Assembly (NCBI RefSeq): GCF_037893015.1
Contig: NC_133665.1
Coordinates: forward strand, 103,569,937-103,633,936
Source of the DNA: Macrotis lagotis
Taxonomy: Eukaryota > Chordata > Mammalia > Peramelemorphia > Peramelidae
Direction of reading: 5' to 3'
DNA length: 64,000 nucleotides
Shown in pieces: positions 42,935 to 53,786 of the stretch (position 1 is its first letter; each line of letters starts with the position of its first letter). The notes beneath the pieces are model-generated. The model worked only from the letters and a program-made list of their open reading frames with translations, searched no databases and had not been told where the DNA came from. Made by a program: the position numbers and the translations under genes.

Positions 42935-44435
42935 TTAAGGGATGCCCATCAGTTGGGGAATGGCTGAACAAAGTGTGGCATATGATTGTGATGGAATGCT
43001 ATTGTTTTGTAGGAAATCATGAGGGATGGTACTTCAGAATAGTCTGGAAAGACTTGCATGAATTGATGCTGACTGAAGTGAGCAGAACTAGAAGACCATT
43101 GCACACACTAACAACAACGTTGTGTGATGATCAACCATGATGGACTTACTCATCTCAGCAGGACAATAATCAGAGACAATTCTAAAGGACTTGTGATGGA
43201 AAATACCATCCACATCCAAAAAAGAAATTATGGTGTCTGAATGCAGACCAAAGTTTACCATTTTCAATTTTTTAAACTTGTTTTATGTATTATGATTTTT
43301 CTATTTTTTTGCTTTGATTCTTTCACAACATGATTAACATAAATATTTTTAACAGGTTATACATATATAACCTATATTAGATTGCTTTCTCTCAGGGGGA
43401 GGTGGATGAAAGGGAGGGAGGCAGAAAAAAATGTGAAATAAAATCTTACAAAAAATGATTGTTCATTACTATTAGAGAAATGCAAATTAAAGCATCTCTG
43501 AGATACCACCTCACATCTCTCAGACTAGCCAATATGACCAGAAAGGACAATGATAAATGTTGGAAGGGATGTGGGAAATCTGGGACACTAATATATTTTC
43601 TGTGGAGCTGTGAATTCATCCAACCTTTCTGGAAAGCAATTTGGAATTATGCCCATAGGGCAACAAAAATGTGCATACTCTTTGATCCAGCAATATTACT
43701 ATTGGATCTATAACCTGAAGGGATTATGAAAAAGGGTAAAAAAAATCACTTGTACAAAAATATTCAAAGCAGCCCTGTTTGTGGTGGCAAGGAAATGGAA
43801 ATCAAGTAAATGTCCTTCAATTGGGGAATGACTTAGCAGTCTATGTATGTCATGGAACACTATTGTTCTATTAGAAACCAGGAGGGATGGGAATTCAGGG
43901 AAGCCTGGAGGGATTTGATGAACTGATGCTGAGTGAGATGAGCAGAACCAGAAAAACATTGTATAGCCTAACACAACATGGGGGTGATGATCAACCTTGA
44001 TGGACTTGCTCATTCATATCAGTGCAACAATCAGGGAGAATTTTGGGCTATCTACAATGGAGAATATCATCTGTAACCAGAGAAAGAATTGTGGAGTTTG
44101 AACAAAGACCAAAAACTATTACCTTCAATTTAGGAAAAAAAAACCCCATTATCTTATGTAATTTTGCTATCTCTTATACTTTATTTTTCTAACTTAAGGA
44201 TGTGATTTCTCTCTTATCACATTCAACTGAGATCAATGTATACCATGGAAACAAGGTAAAGACTAACAGAATGCCTTCTGTGGGAGGTGGGGGAGAGGGA
44301 AGCAAGAATGGGGGAAAAGTTGTAAAACTCAAGATAATTAAAATCTTTCCCAAAACAAAAACAAAGCAAAAAATGATTGTTGAAAACTATCTTTGCATGT
44401 AATTGGAAAAATAAATAAATAAAATGGTTTAAAAA
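42935..44435 (+). mobile_element. Older L1 3' end split by a younger L1
   Basis: The first part is 42935-43448 ('gggatgcccatcagttggggaatggctgaac' to 'aaatcttac') and the last part is 44382-44435 ('gaaaactatctttgcatgtaattgg'). The younger L1 lies between them. Confidence 0.82.
43464..44366 (+). mobile_element. Younger 5'-truncated L1 nested in the older one
   Basis: It starts in the ORF2 C-terminus ('attagagaaatgcaaattaaag'), with the Cys-rich motif 'CWKGCGKSGT' readable, and ends 'taaaactcaagataattaaaatc' plus A-rich tail. It is flanked by the exact 15-bp duplication CAAAAAATGATTGTT (43449-43463 and 44367-44381). Confidence 0.9.
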
Positions 44436-44899
44436 AAAAAAGAAGGTACCTTCTTGGCCCCAGCACCTTGCTGATTCAACTACTGGTAAACTCTGGTATG
44501 TACTCCAGTTCCTGGACCTCCTGAAGATCATTCTTGCAACTTTTCAAAACTCACAAGATCACCAATACTCTTTCATCTAACAGCAAGAGGGAATAGATGC
44601 CACAAAAATGGAACCAATAGTAAAGTCATCCAATTCCAGGCCATGGTCTGGGTAGAGAGATAAAGGTCTGAGACCTCTCTCTACACTTGAAGGTTTACAA
44701 CATTTTATTCTCACTGGAATGGAATCAGAAAGAGAGAGATAGACTAACTTGACCATTTTAGGTCTTTTTTATGAATGGTGCCCAATTCTAGTTCATCAAT
44801 TGATCAACAGACAGGAAATGGTCATGCACAGAGTCTAAACTTGCCATAAGTATGTCACTAAATATCCATATGGGTCCCCTGAAAATACTCCTAGGCCAT

Positions 44900-45357
44900 T
44901 GTGGCAATTAAAAAGGTTCAAGAGACTTAATTTCTGGGCAATTTAATTGTTTTATTAATAATCAGTATTTTAATAAAAGGCTGGTCATTTGGCCATCTTA
45001 GACCAAAGACAATCATGTCAGCAGGATCAAGTTTATATGCCCATAGGAAAAGGGCAGTTCCCAAAGGTGGCAATCAACTCTGCTTGGTTCACAATTAATG
45101 AGAATGAATATTACAATAAAGGGCTGGACCTGCCCTTTGGATTATGTCATTTACTCCTAAATTAACCCCAGCCTTGGGCAATCTATTCAAAGAAATTATT
45201 AAATCTGAGTAGAGCTCAATAGCTTCCTCACATGAGTGGAATTTAGATAAAAGAGGTTAGCTCAAACTTCAGAGATTGAAATCTTGAAGATAAAAGAAAA
45301 AGGGAGAAATCTGAATCCCCCCAAATCAATTGATTATTGATAATCATTTATCTCACA
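44900..45357 (-). mobile_element. Second solo LTR-like unit (about 458 bp)
   Basis: On the minus strand it starts TGTGAGATAAATGATT and ends TTTTTAATTGCCACA. It has a TATAAA at 45032-45037 and AATAAA at 44951-44956, in LTR order. I cannot find a matching target duplication at these ends, so the 5' limit is uncertain ('cagtcccctgttaaataaaca' could also belong). It is a different family from the LTR at 40.4 kb. Confidence 0.55.
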
Positions 45358-45889
45358 GTCCCCTGTTAAATAAACAAACCTGTACTGTCATCATGCTGAT
45401 GCCATGGTTTACACTACTCACAAAGTTCATGTGTACGTTATCACCAAATTCCTTCCACCATTCTTTTAATCAGCAGTCCTTGGAGGCTCTCTGGGCATGA
45501 ACCAGGGAAACTTACTGACTATATAACTATGAATAGTTCTGGAATTTCTTGCATTTAAGTTTCCTTTTCTGTAGAATAAAGATAATAACTCTCTTAACTC
45601 TCTCACAGGGTTGTGAGGATGAAATAAAATTATATGTATAAAAATGCTTTGAAAAGTACAATTTTAGGAGTCAACAGAACAGAACCATATTCCAAAATGT
45701 TGTCCTCAGAAATTCAACTTCCAAATCGGCTGTTTTGCTATAAACTTTGGGAGGGTTTTTATGTGTTGGGTAAATTCTAATAGCACTGCTGAGTAAGAAG
45801 GGGAATGAGCCTAATGGGTCAGGCACCATGTAAAACACTTTACAAATAACTCATTTGATCCTCCGGACAACTCTGGGATGTAGGGACTC

Positions 45890-46030
45890 CTATTTTCCTC
45901 GTTTTACAGTTGAAGAAACTGAGGCAGGCTTTGCTAGGCACTCACAGGTAGTGTCTGAGATCAGATTTGAACTCACGTTTTCCTGACTCTAGGTCCAGCA
46001 ATGTTCCACCTGACTGCTGTGAGATAATCC
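45890..46030 (-). repeat. Old antisense CORE/MIR-type SINE
   Basis: The blocks 'ctcgttttacagttgaagaaactgagg' and 'gatttgaactcacgttttcctgac' show it. It is diverged. Confidence 0.7.
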
Positions 46031-46507
46031 TTGCCATCTTTTACCTTTGTGATTCTACCTTTAAATAGATTGAACTACTTCCTCTCATTGGTAGAAAAAT
46101 AAACTTTTGAGAAAGCCAACAAACAAACAAAAGGATAAGGATCTGTGGAACCTTCAGACCCTTAAACTACTCTGTCACTACTCCCTACTTCTTATATTTG
46201 ATGTGCTTATTCTGGGCTAGCATCTATGTATTGAAATAGAGGGTTTGAGTTCCCATCCAATGACCCTTTTCCAAACCAAACTAGAAATACATAAAATTAG
46301 AATTAAAAACATGTAATTAAAGGAGAAATCATACGGACCCAGAGGAGGGGTCACCTTCTCTCATGTATTGTCATAGAGCAAGTAAGGAAGGGAATGCTTG
46401 CTGCACAATCCACCCTCTTCAGGATGTGTCCCCACTGTAAGGCTCTGCACAATCCACCTTCAGAGTTTCAGCAGGACTCCAAGAAGAAAATGGGTTGGGA
46501 CTTCCCG

Positions 46508-46516
46508 CCAAGATGG
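46508..46516 (+). promoter_or_regulatory. YY1-type site at the L1 5' end
   Basis: CCAAGATGG starts eight bases after the element's first base. YY1 binding at the equivalent position is known to place L1 transcription starts in placental mammals; its role here is inferred. Confidence 0.55.
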
Positions 46517-47277
46517 AGGAGAGAAGACAGGCACAGTTCTAAAGTCTCCTGATCTCTTCCCCATCTATCACATGAAACAAACCTCTTAACAGAAATCCGA
46601 CCCACAAAACCCAGAAAGAAAAGCCGGGAGAAAGAACATCTATCTCAGGATTTGTCTCCGGCAGCAGCATTGGCTAAGTTCAGATGGGTGAGTCTGGGCT
46701 CAGAGGGAGGATCAGCCCTAGATCAACCAGATTGGCAGCTGAATTGGAGCCGGGAGTCTGAGGGCCTGAGAGCCGAACCTGCTGGATCAGCAGTGGGGCT
46801 GGATGGCAGGGGCTTGAGTCAACTAGGGAGTAGAGGCACTGGTGTTGGTGCTGTCCCCTGGGAGCTTGTGGACAGGGCTGGGAGGAGAGTTCCGGTGCAG
46901 GAGAGCCATGGACACCATCCCTGGACTCCTCTGGTCTGAGGAACTCTGAGTCCCATTACAGCTCAGACCTCTTCCCGAACAAACAAATGCAAACTAATTC
47001 TGCCTCAGGCCCAGGTGTGTTAGCAGAAGAACCAGCCCAGCTGAAGAAGGACCTCAGGCCAGGGTAAAGCCCACCATTGATTGAAGGCAAAAGAATTCAA
47101 TAGCTCCAACTCCTCCATTCAAGCAAAGGGAAAAGGCCTCAATCAAGTTCACAGACACTCCAGAGAAAGCAACCAACACCTCCTACTGTCCAGCTAGAGA
47201 AACCGCACTTAGTGAGTAAAGCCTTTAGAGATCCCAAGCCCCTGTGAACGAGCCCCTCCCCAACTCAGGTCTTAGCA

Positions 47278-48357
47278 AAATGAAGCAGGGTCAATGGAAA
47301 GGTGGATCCATAGAAAAATTCTTGGAAGGGAAAGACCCTAACTCAGAAAGGCCTAGAACCTCTGAGGAAAATACTATCTGGTCTTCAGCACAGAAAGACT
47401 TCCTTGAAGAAATAAGGAAGGAGCTTAAAAATTTGGGAGAGACAATTAATACCTTGCAACAAGAAAAACAAAACCTTAGAAAGTACAATTGGACAAATAT
47501 AAAAGGAGAATAAATCTCTCAGATCCTCAATTGGACAAATACAAAATGAGAATAATTCTCCCAGATCCCCAATTGGGCAAATACAAAAAGAAATTAATTC
47601 TCTCAAAACCTCAATTGGTCAAATGGAAAGCTCTTTCAAAAGTAGAACTGACCAATTGGAAAAGGAGTTGCAAAAGGTTAATGAAGAAAACTCCTTCCCC
47701 AAAAAAAGAATGGAGTCTACAGAAACTAATGACTCCATGAGACAGCAAGAGTCAGTTAAACAAAATCAAAAAATAGAAAAAATAGAAAACGTAAAATACC
47801 TCATCAACAAAACCACTGACCTCGAGAATAGATCGAAGAGGGGCAACCTGAAAATTATAGGACTTCCTGAAAACATTGAAGAGATAAAAAGCCTGGACTT
47901 AATATTACAGGATCTAGTGATGGAAAACTGCCCTGATATCATGGAATCAGAGGGCAAAGTAGTTATTGAAAGAGTACATTGATCCCCACCAGAAAAAGAT
48001 CCTAAAATGAAAACACCAAGGAATGTTGTGGCCAAACTCCAGAACTGTCAGATAAAAGAGAAAATCCTGCAAGCAGCCAGAAAGAAACAATTTAAATATC
48101 AAGAAGCCACAGTAAGGATCATGCAGGACCTGGCTGCATCAGCATTAAGGGATCAAAGGGCCTGGAACAAGCTATTTCAAAGAGCAAGGGAGCTTGGAAT
48201 GCAGCCATGCACCTACTTTCCTGCAAAGCTGAGCCTTCTCTTCCAGGGAAAAAGATGGACATTTAACAAAATGGAAGAATTCCAAAAATTTCTGATGAAA
48301 AGACCAGACCTAAACAGAAAATTTGGACATCAAACAGGAGGTTCAAGAGACACATGA
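47278..48357 (+). pseudogene. L1 ORF1, decayed
   Basis: In order: an N-terminal part ('MKQGQWKGGSIEKFLEGKD'), a coiled-coil region containing a 42-bp tandem repeat, an RRM-like part ('GNLKIIGLPENIEEIKSLDL', 'ENCPDIMESEGKVVIERVH') and the C-terminal domain ('TYFPAKLSLLFQGKRWTF'). A frameshift lies just before the repeat and a stop follows the RRM-like part (TGA at 47981-47983). The product would be the RNA-binding protein of the L1 particle; it cannot be made intact here. Confidence 0.88.
47486..47626 (+). repeat. 42-bp tandem repeat in the L1 ORF1 coiled coil (3.4 copies)
   Basis: Units begin CAATTGG at 47486, 47528, 47570 and (partial) 47612, each exactly 42 bp. In the ORF1 frame a unit encodes 14 residues of the form IGQIQKEINSLKTS, which is two heptads. 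Repeat number would therefore alter coiled-coil length without breaking register. Confidence 0.92.
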
Positions 48358-49149
48358 AAAGGTTAAAAAGGGGGGGGGGCAGTAAAAGGAAAAAAAAATG
48401 CTATCCAATAAGTTGAAACTGGCTATATCCCAGCATGGGGGAAAAAAGATTCTCATAAATCTTGAGAATTGTAACTCTAACAGAGAGAATATACCTAGCC
48501 AGAAATGATGGACATTCATGACCTATCCATGAGACTCCTATCCAATGGGATGTAACTGGCTTTAACCCCACTTGGGACAAAGACTCTAATAACTCTCAAG
48601 AATTTTAACTCTATTAGATAGAATGTACTGAACTAGAAGGGACAGACACTCAGAATTTTCTATGACTTAGATAGAATGATCTAAAAAACACTACCTCCTT
48701 AAAAAGGGAGACAGGAAAGAGATGGGAGGAGGGAGGGGATTGAATGGGGTAAATCTCATTACATTAAGAGGTACAAAAAAAACCTATGGTAATAGAGGGC
48801 AAGAAGGGAGCAGATGAGAAACACCTGAATCTTCTTCTCATCAGACTTGGCTTAAAGTCAACCTACATATACTCAGTTAACTTATAAAACACCTAACCTT
48901 TCAAGTATTAAAAGGGGAAAAGGGGAAGGGGGGGAACGGAGAAAGGGAAGGTGAGTGGGGGGGAGGGGAAATAACAAAAGGAAGGGAAGGGAAAAGGGAA
49001 AAAGGGAAAGGGAAAAGAAAGAGGAGGGGGTGATATAGGAGGGCAAATACACTGAAGGGAGTGGTATTCAGAAACAAAGTACTGGGGAATATGGATAAAG
49101 GGGGGAAGGGGGGAAAATACAAACAGAGGGAAGATAGCATGGAGGTCAA

Positions 49150-52100
49150 TAAAGAATTAGTAATCATAACCTTGAATGTGAATGGGATGAACTCTCCCTT
49201 AAAATGTAAGCAAATAGCAGAGTGAATTAAAAACCAGAATCCTACAATATGCTACTTACAAGAAACTCATTTGAAGCAGAGAGATACATATAGAGTAAAG
49301 GTAAAAGGTTGGAGCAAAATATATTTTGCTTCAGCTGAAGTAAAAAAAGCAGGGGTAGCAATCCTTATCTCAGACAAAGCAGCAGCAAAAATAGCGTTAA
49401 AAGAGATAAGGAGGGAAACTTTATCCTCCTAAAAGGTACCATACACAATAAAGTCATTTCAATACTGAATATATATGCACCCAGTGGGACAGCACCCACA
49501 TTCTTAGAGGAGAAGCTGAAAGAACTACAGGAAGACATAGACAGAAAAACTCTACTAGTGGGAGACCTCAGCCTCCCATTCTCAGATCTAGATAAATCGA
49601 ATCATAAAATAAACAAAAAAGTTTAGGAGGTAAATAGATTGTTAGAAAAATTAGATATGGTAGACTTATGGAAGAAACTGAATGGAGATAGAAAGGAATA
49701 TACCTTTTTCTCTGCAGTACATGGAACTTATACAAAAATTGGCCATGTACTAGTACATAAAAACCTAATGATCAACTGCTGAAAGGCAGAAATAGTGAAT
49801 ACATCTTTCTCAGATTACAATGCAATAAAAGTCATATGCAATACTGGGCCAAGGAGATATAGACCCAGAACAAATTGGAAACTGAATAACCTCATTTTAA
49901 AAAATGAGTGGACCAAAAAATGAATTATAGACAGAATTTACCATTTTATCCTAGAAAATGATAATAATGAAACAACATACCAAAACCTATGGGATTCATT
50001 CAAAGTGACTCTCAGGGGATATATTATAGCTCTAAATGCTTACATGAATAAATTGGAGAAAGAGGAAATGAATGAACTAAAAAATTAGAGAAAGAACAAA
50101 TCAAAAATCCCCAATTAAATACCAAATTAGAAATTCTAAAAATTAAAGGAGAAATTAATAAAATCTAAAGCAAAAAAGCTATTGAATTAATAAATAAAAC
50201 CAAAAGTTGGTATTATGAAAAAAACCAATAAAATTGATAAACCTCTGGTCAATTTGATTTAAAAAAGAAAGAAGAAAACCAAATTGCTAGTATCATAAAT
50301 GAAAAAGGTGAACTTACCACCAATGAGGAAGAAATTAAAGTAATAATTCAAAATTATTTTGTCCAACTCTATGCCAGTAAATTTGATAAAGTGAAATGGA
50401 TGAATATTTACAATTATATAAGTTGACCAGGTTAAATGAAGAAGAGATTAAATACCTAAACAACCCTATCTCAGAAAAAGAAATTCAACAAGCCATCACT
50501 GAACTCCCTAAAAAAAAATCTCCAGGGCCTGATGGATTCACAAGTGAATTCTACCAAACATTTAAGGAACAATTGGTTCCAATTCTATATAAACTCTTTG
50601 GAAAAATAGGGAAAGATGGAACTCTGCCTAACTCTTTCTATGAAACCAATATGGTGCTGTTACCTAAACCAGGAAGAGTTAAAACAGAGAAAGAAAATTA
50701 TAGACCTATTTCCCTGATGAATATAGATGCAAAAATCTTAAATAAAATCTTAGCAAAATGATTACAACAAGTTATCACTGGGATAATACATTATGATCAA
50801 GTAGAATTTATTCCAGGAATGCAGGGTTGGTTCAATATTAGGAAAACTGTTAGTACACTCAATTATATCAACAACAAATCTATCAGAAATAATATGATCA
50901 TATCAATAGATGCTGAAAAAGCTTTGGACAAAATACAGCATCCATTCCTACTGAAAACACTAGAGAGTGTAGGAATAAATGGACTGTTCCTTAGAATAAT
51001 TAGCAGTATCTATCTGAAACCATCAACAAGCATTATATTCAATGGGGAGAGGCTAGATGCATTCCCAATAAGATCAGGCGTGAAACAAGGGTGCCTATTA
51101 TCACCACTACTATTCAAAACTGTATTAGAAATGTTAGCCTCAGCAATAAGAGAAGAAAAAGAAATTGAAGGAATTAGAATTGGGAAGGAAGAGACAAAAC
51201 TCTCACTCTTTGCAGATGACATGATGGTCTACCTAGAGAATCCCAAGAAATCATCCAAAAAACTACTGGAAACAATTAGCAATTTTAGCAAAGTTGCAGG
51301 TTATAAAATAAACCCTCATAAATCCTCAACTTTTCTATATATGTCTAGCAAGATACAGCAGGAAAAGCTAGAAAGAGAAATCCCATTCAAAGTAACCTCA
51401 GACAATATAAAATACCTGGGAGTCTATTTGCCAAGACAGACTCAGAAACTTTTTGAAAACAATTATAAAACACTTCTCACACAAATTAAATCAGATTTAA
51501 ATAACTGGGCAAATACCAACTGCTCATGGATAGGTAGAGCTAATATAATAAAAATGACAATTCTACCCAAACTAAACTATCTGTTTAGTGCCTTACCAAT
51601 CAAAATTCCAAAAAATTACTTTAATGAGTTAGAAAAAATTGTAAGTAAATTCATATGGAGAAATAAAAAGTCAAGAATTGCCAAGAGCTTAATGAAAAAA
51701 AGTACAAAAGAAGGTGGCTTAGCCCTACCTGATCTAAAATTATATTATAAAGCATCAGTCATCAAAACTGTTTAGTATTGGCTAAGAAATAGAGTGGTGG
51801 ACCAGTGGAATAGACTAGGTGTAAAAGCAGGAGATGATTATAGTAATCTGCTGTTTGATAAACCCAAAGAGTCCAGCCATTGAGATAAAAACTCCTTCTT
51901 TGATAAAAACTTCTGGGATAATTGGAAGTTAGTATGGAAGAAACTTAAATTAGACCAACACCTAACACCCTTTACAAAGATAAGATCCAAATAGTTACAG
52001 GACTTAGACATAAAAAACAATACTATAAGCAAATTAGAACATCAAGGACTCATTTACCTGTCAGATCTATGGAAAGGGGAGCAGTTTATGACTAAGGAAG

Positions 52101-52743
52101 AGTTGGAGAACATCACCAAAAAAACCAATTAGATGATTTCGATTACATTAAATTAAAAAGCTTTTGCACAGATAAAACCCACTGTAACCAAGATGAAAAG
52201 AAATGTAGTAAATTGGGAAACAATCTTTACAACTAATGATTCTGACAAAGGACTCATTTCTAAAATATACAGAGAACTGAGTCATATTTTTAAAACAAAA
52301 AGCCATTCCCCAATTGACAAATGGTCAAAGGATATGCAAAGGCAATTTACAGATGAGATCAAAGCAATTCATAGCCATATAAAAAAATGCTCTAAATCAT
52401 TAATTATTAGAGAAATGCAAATTAAAGCTTCTCTGAGGTACCACCTCACACCTCTCAGATTGGCCAATATGACCAGAAAGGATAATGATCATTGTTGGAA
52501 GGGTTGTGGGAAATCTGGGACACTATTACACTGTTGGTGGAGCTGTGAATTCATCCAACCCTTCTGGAGAGCTATTTGGAATTACGTCCAAAGGGCAACA
52601 AAAATGTGCATACCCTTCGACCTAGCAATAACACTACTGGGTCTATATCCTGAAGAGATGAAGAAAAAGGGTAAAAAACATTACTTGTACAAAAATATTT
52701 ATAGCAGCCCTGTTTGTGGTGGCAAAGAATTGGAAATCAAGTA
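49150..52743 (+). pseudogene. L1 ORF2 (endonuclease/reverse transcriptase), decayed
   Basis: The endonuclease part is recognisable at 49150-49860 ('vitlnvngmns' equivalent at the start, 'LLVGDLSLPFSDLD' region). Reverse transcriptase lies at 50400-51775, with '[19 protein letters not shown]', '[18 protein letters not shown]', the 'GVKQGCLLSPLLF' motif and the catalytic 'LFADDMMVYLENP'. The C-terminal Cys-rich motif ('CWKGCGKSGTLLHCWWSCEF') is at 52495-52555. Stops at 50759-50761 and 51773-51775 and several frameshifts in the endonuclease and between 51776 and 52190 abolish function. Confidence 0.9.
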
Positions 52744-52777
52744 AATGTCCTTCAATTGGGGAATGGCTTAGCAAACT

Positions 52778-52820
52778 GTGATATATATATACATATATAT
52801 ATACACATACATATATATGT
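52778..52820. repeat. (TA)n/(CA)n-rich tract in the L1 3' region
   Basis: It occupies the same place in the L1 as the palindromic TG/CA tract of the copy at 14.7 kb, only shorter and AT-rich. Confidence 0.8.
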
Positions 52821-53344
52821 CATGGAATACTATTGTTCCGTTAGAAACCAGGAGGGATGGGATTTCAGGGAAGCCTGGAGGGATTTGCATGAACTGATAC
52901 TGAGTGATGAGCAGAACCAGAAAAACACTGTATACCTTAACAGCAACATGTGAGTGATGATCAACCTTGAAGGACTTGCTCATTCCATCAGTGCAACAAT
53001 CGAGAGCAATTTTGGGTTGTATGCAAAGGAGAGTGCCATCTGTATCCAGATAAGGAGTTGGAACAAAGTTCAAGGACTATTCCCTTTAATTTAGAAAAAA
53101 AACAGATATCTTATTGTCTAATCTTGTTACCTCTTAGAAGTCTTATCTCCTCTCTAAGGATATGATTTCTCTCTCATCACACTCAATTTGGATCAAGATA
53201 CAACATGGAAACAAAGTAAAGACTGACAGATTGCTTTCTGTGGGGGGTGGGGGGTGGGGGGAGGGAAGTGAGATTAGGGGAAAATTGTAAAACTCAAATA
53301 ATATCTTTAATAAAAATTAATTAAAAAAAGAAAATGGGTTGGGA

Positions 53345-53755
53345 TCTATAGAAATCAATAATCTCCTTCTATGAACCTCTTTGATCAACATCCCCTATCA
53401 TCCCCCTAGCTAAATTTCAAATCTAGATAGTATGTGTTACAGACTTATGATGAGTGCTGCCATACCCAGCTCAATGGCCTTCTGGTGAGAAGTGGGAGTA
53501 GTGGGGGTGGGCAGTAGCTTTCTAAGTATTTAAAGAATGAGTGCCTCTTGGCTGCCAGAGTTTTCCATTGAGCTGCTGCTATTTGCCAGAGCTTTCTTCA
53601 GTTTATGGGGCTTTTTCTCTCAAAGAGAAGATTATCATTCTTTTGTTGAACTGCCCTTATCCAACGAGTGTCTTAAACTGATCTGTATATTATTTGCTGT
53701 TTTTAACGAGTCAAACCCATATCCACATAGTATGAGCAAAGGGTTTTTCAGGTCC
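53345..53755. other. Short intergenic segment between L1 and the WIZ retrocopy
   Basis: I see no repeat and no coding signal in it. It begins with the second copy of the L1 target sequence. Confidence 0.5.
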
Positions 53756-53760
53756 AAGTT

Positions 53761-53786
53761 TTTCTTTCTTTTTTTTTTTTTTTTAA
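53761..53786 (-). other. Poly(A) tail of the WIZ retrocopy
   Basis: A T-rich run with one C-containing start appears on the plus strand, exactly at the end of the WIZ 3' UTR. On the minus strand a variant AGTAAA hexamer lies just upstream (near 53800). A target duplication is hard to define because both flanks are T-rich. Confidence 0.85.

Larger units (their letters stand above)
46484..53344 (+). mobile_element. Full-length L1 retrotransposon with 17-bp target-site duplication
   Basis: The duplication AAGAAAATGGGTTGGGA occurs at 46484-46500 and 53328-53344. Between them lie a 5' UTR of about 0.75 kb starting CTTCCCGCCAAGATGG, ORF1, a purine-rich spacer, ORF2 and a 3' UTR with the polypurine 'ggggggtggggggtgggggg' block and a short A tail. 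The CCAAGATGG at 46508-46516 (+8 to +16) corresponds to the YY1 site near the start of mammalian L1s. The perfect duplication points to a recent insertion relative to most repeats here, but both ORFs are broken, so it is not autonomous. Confidence 0.93.

Noticed and set aside
50396..51775. Reverse transcriptase as a functional or domesticated gene
   Set aside because: It is part of the L1 with stops and frameshifts on both sides; there is no sign of a separate promoter or conserved full-length frame.
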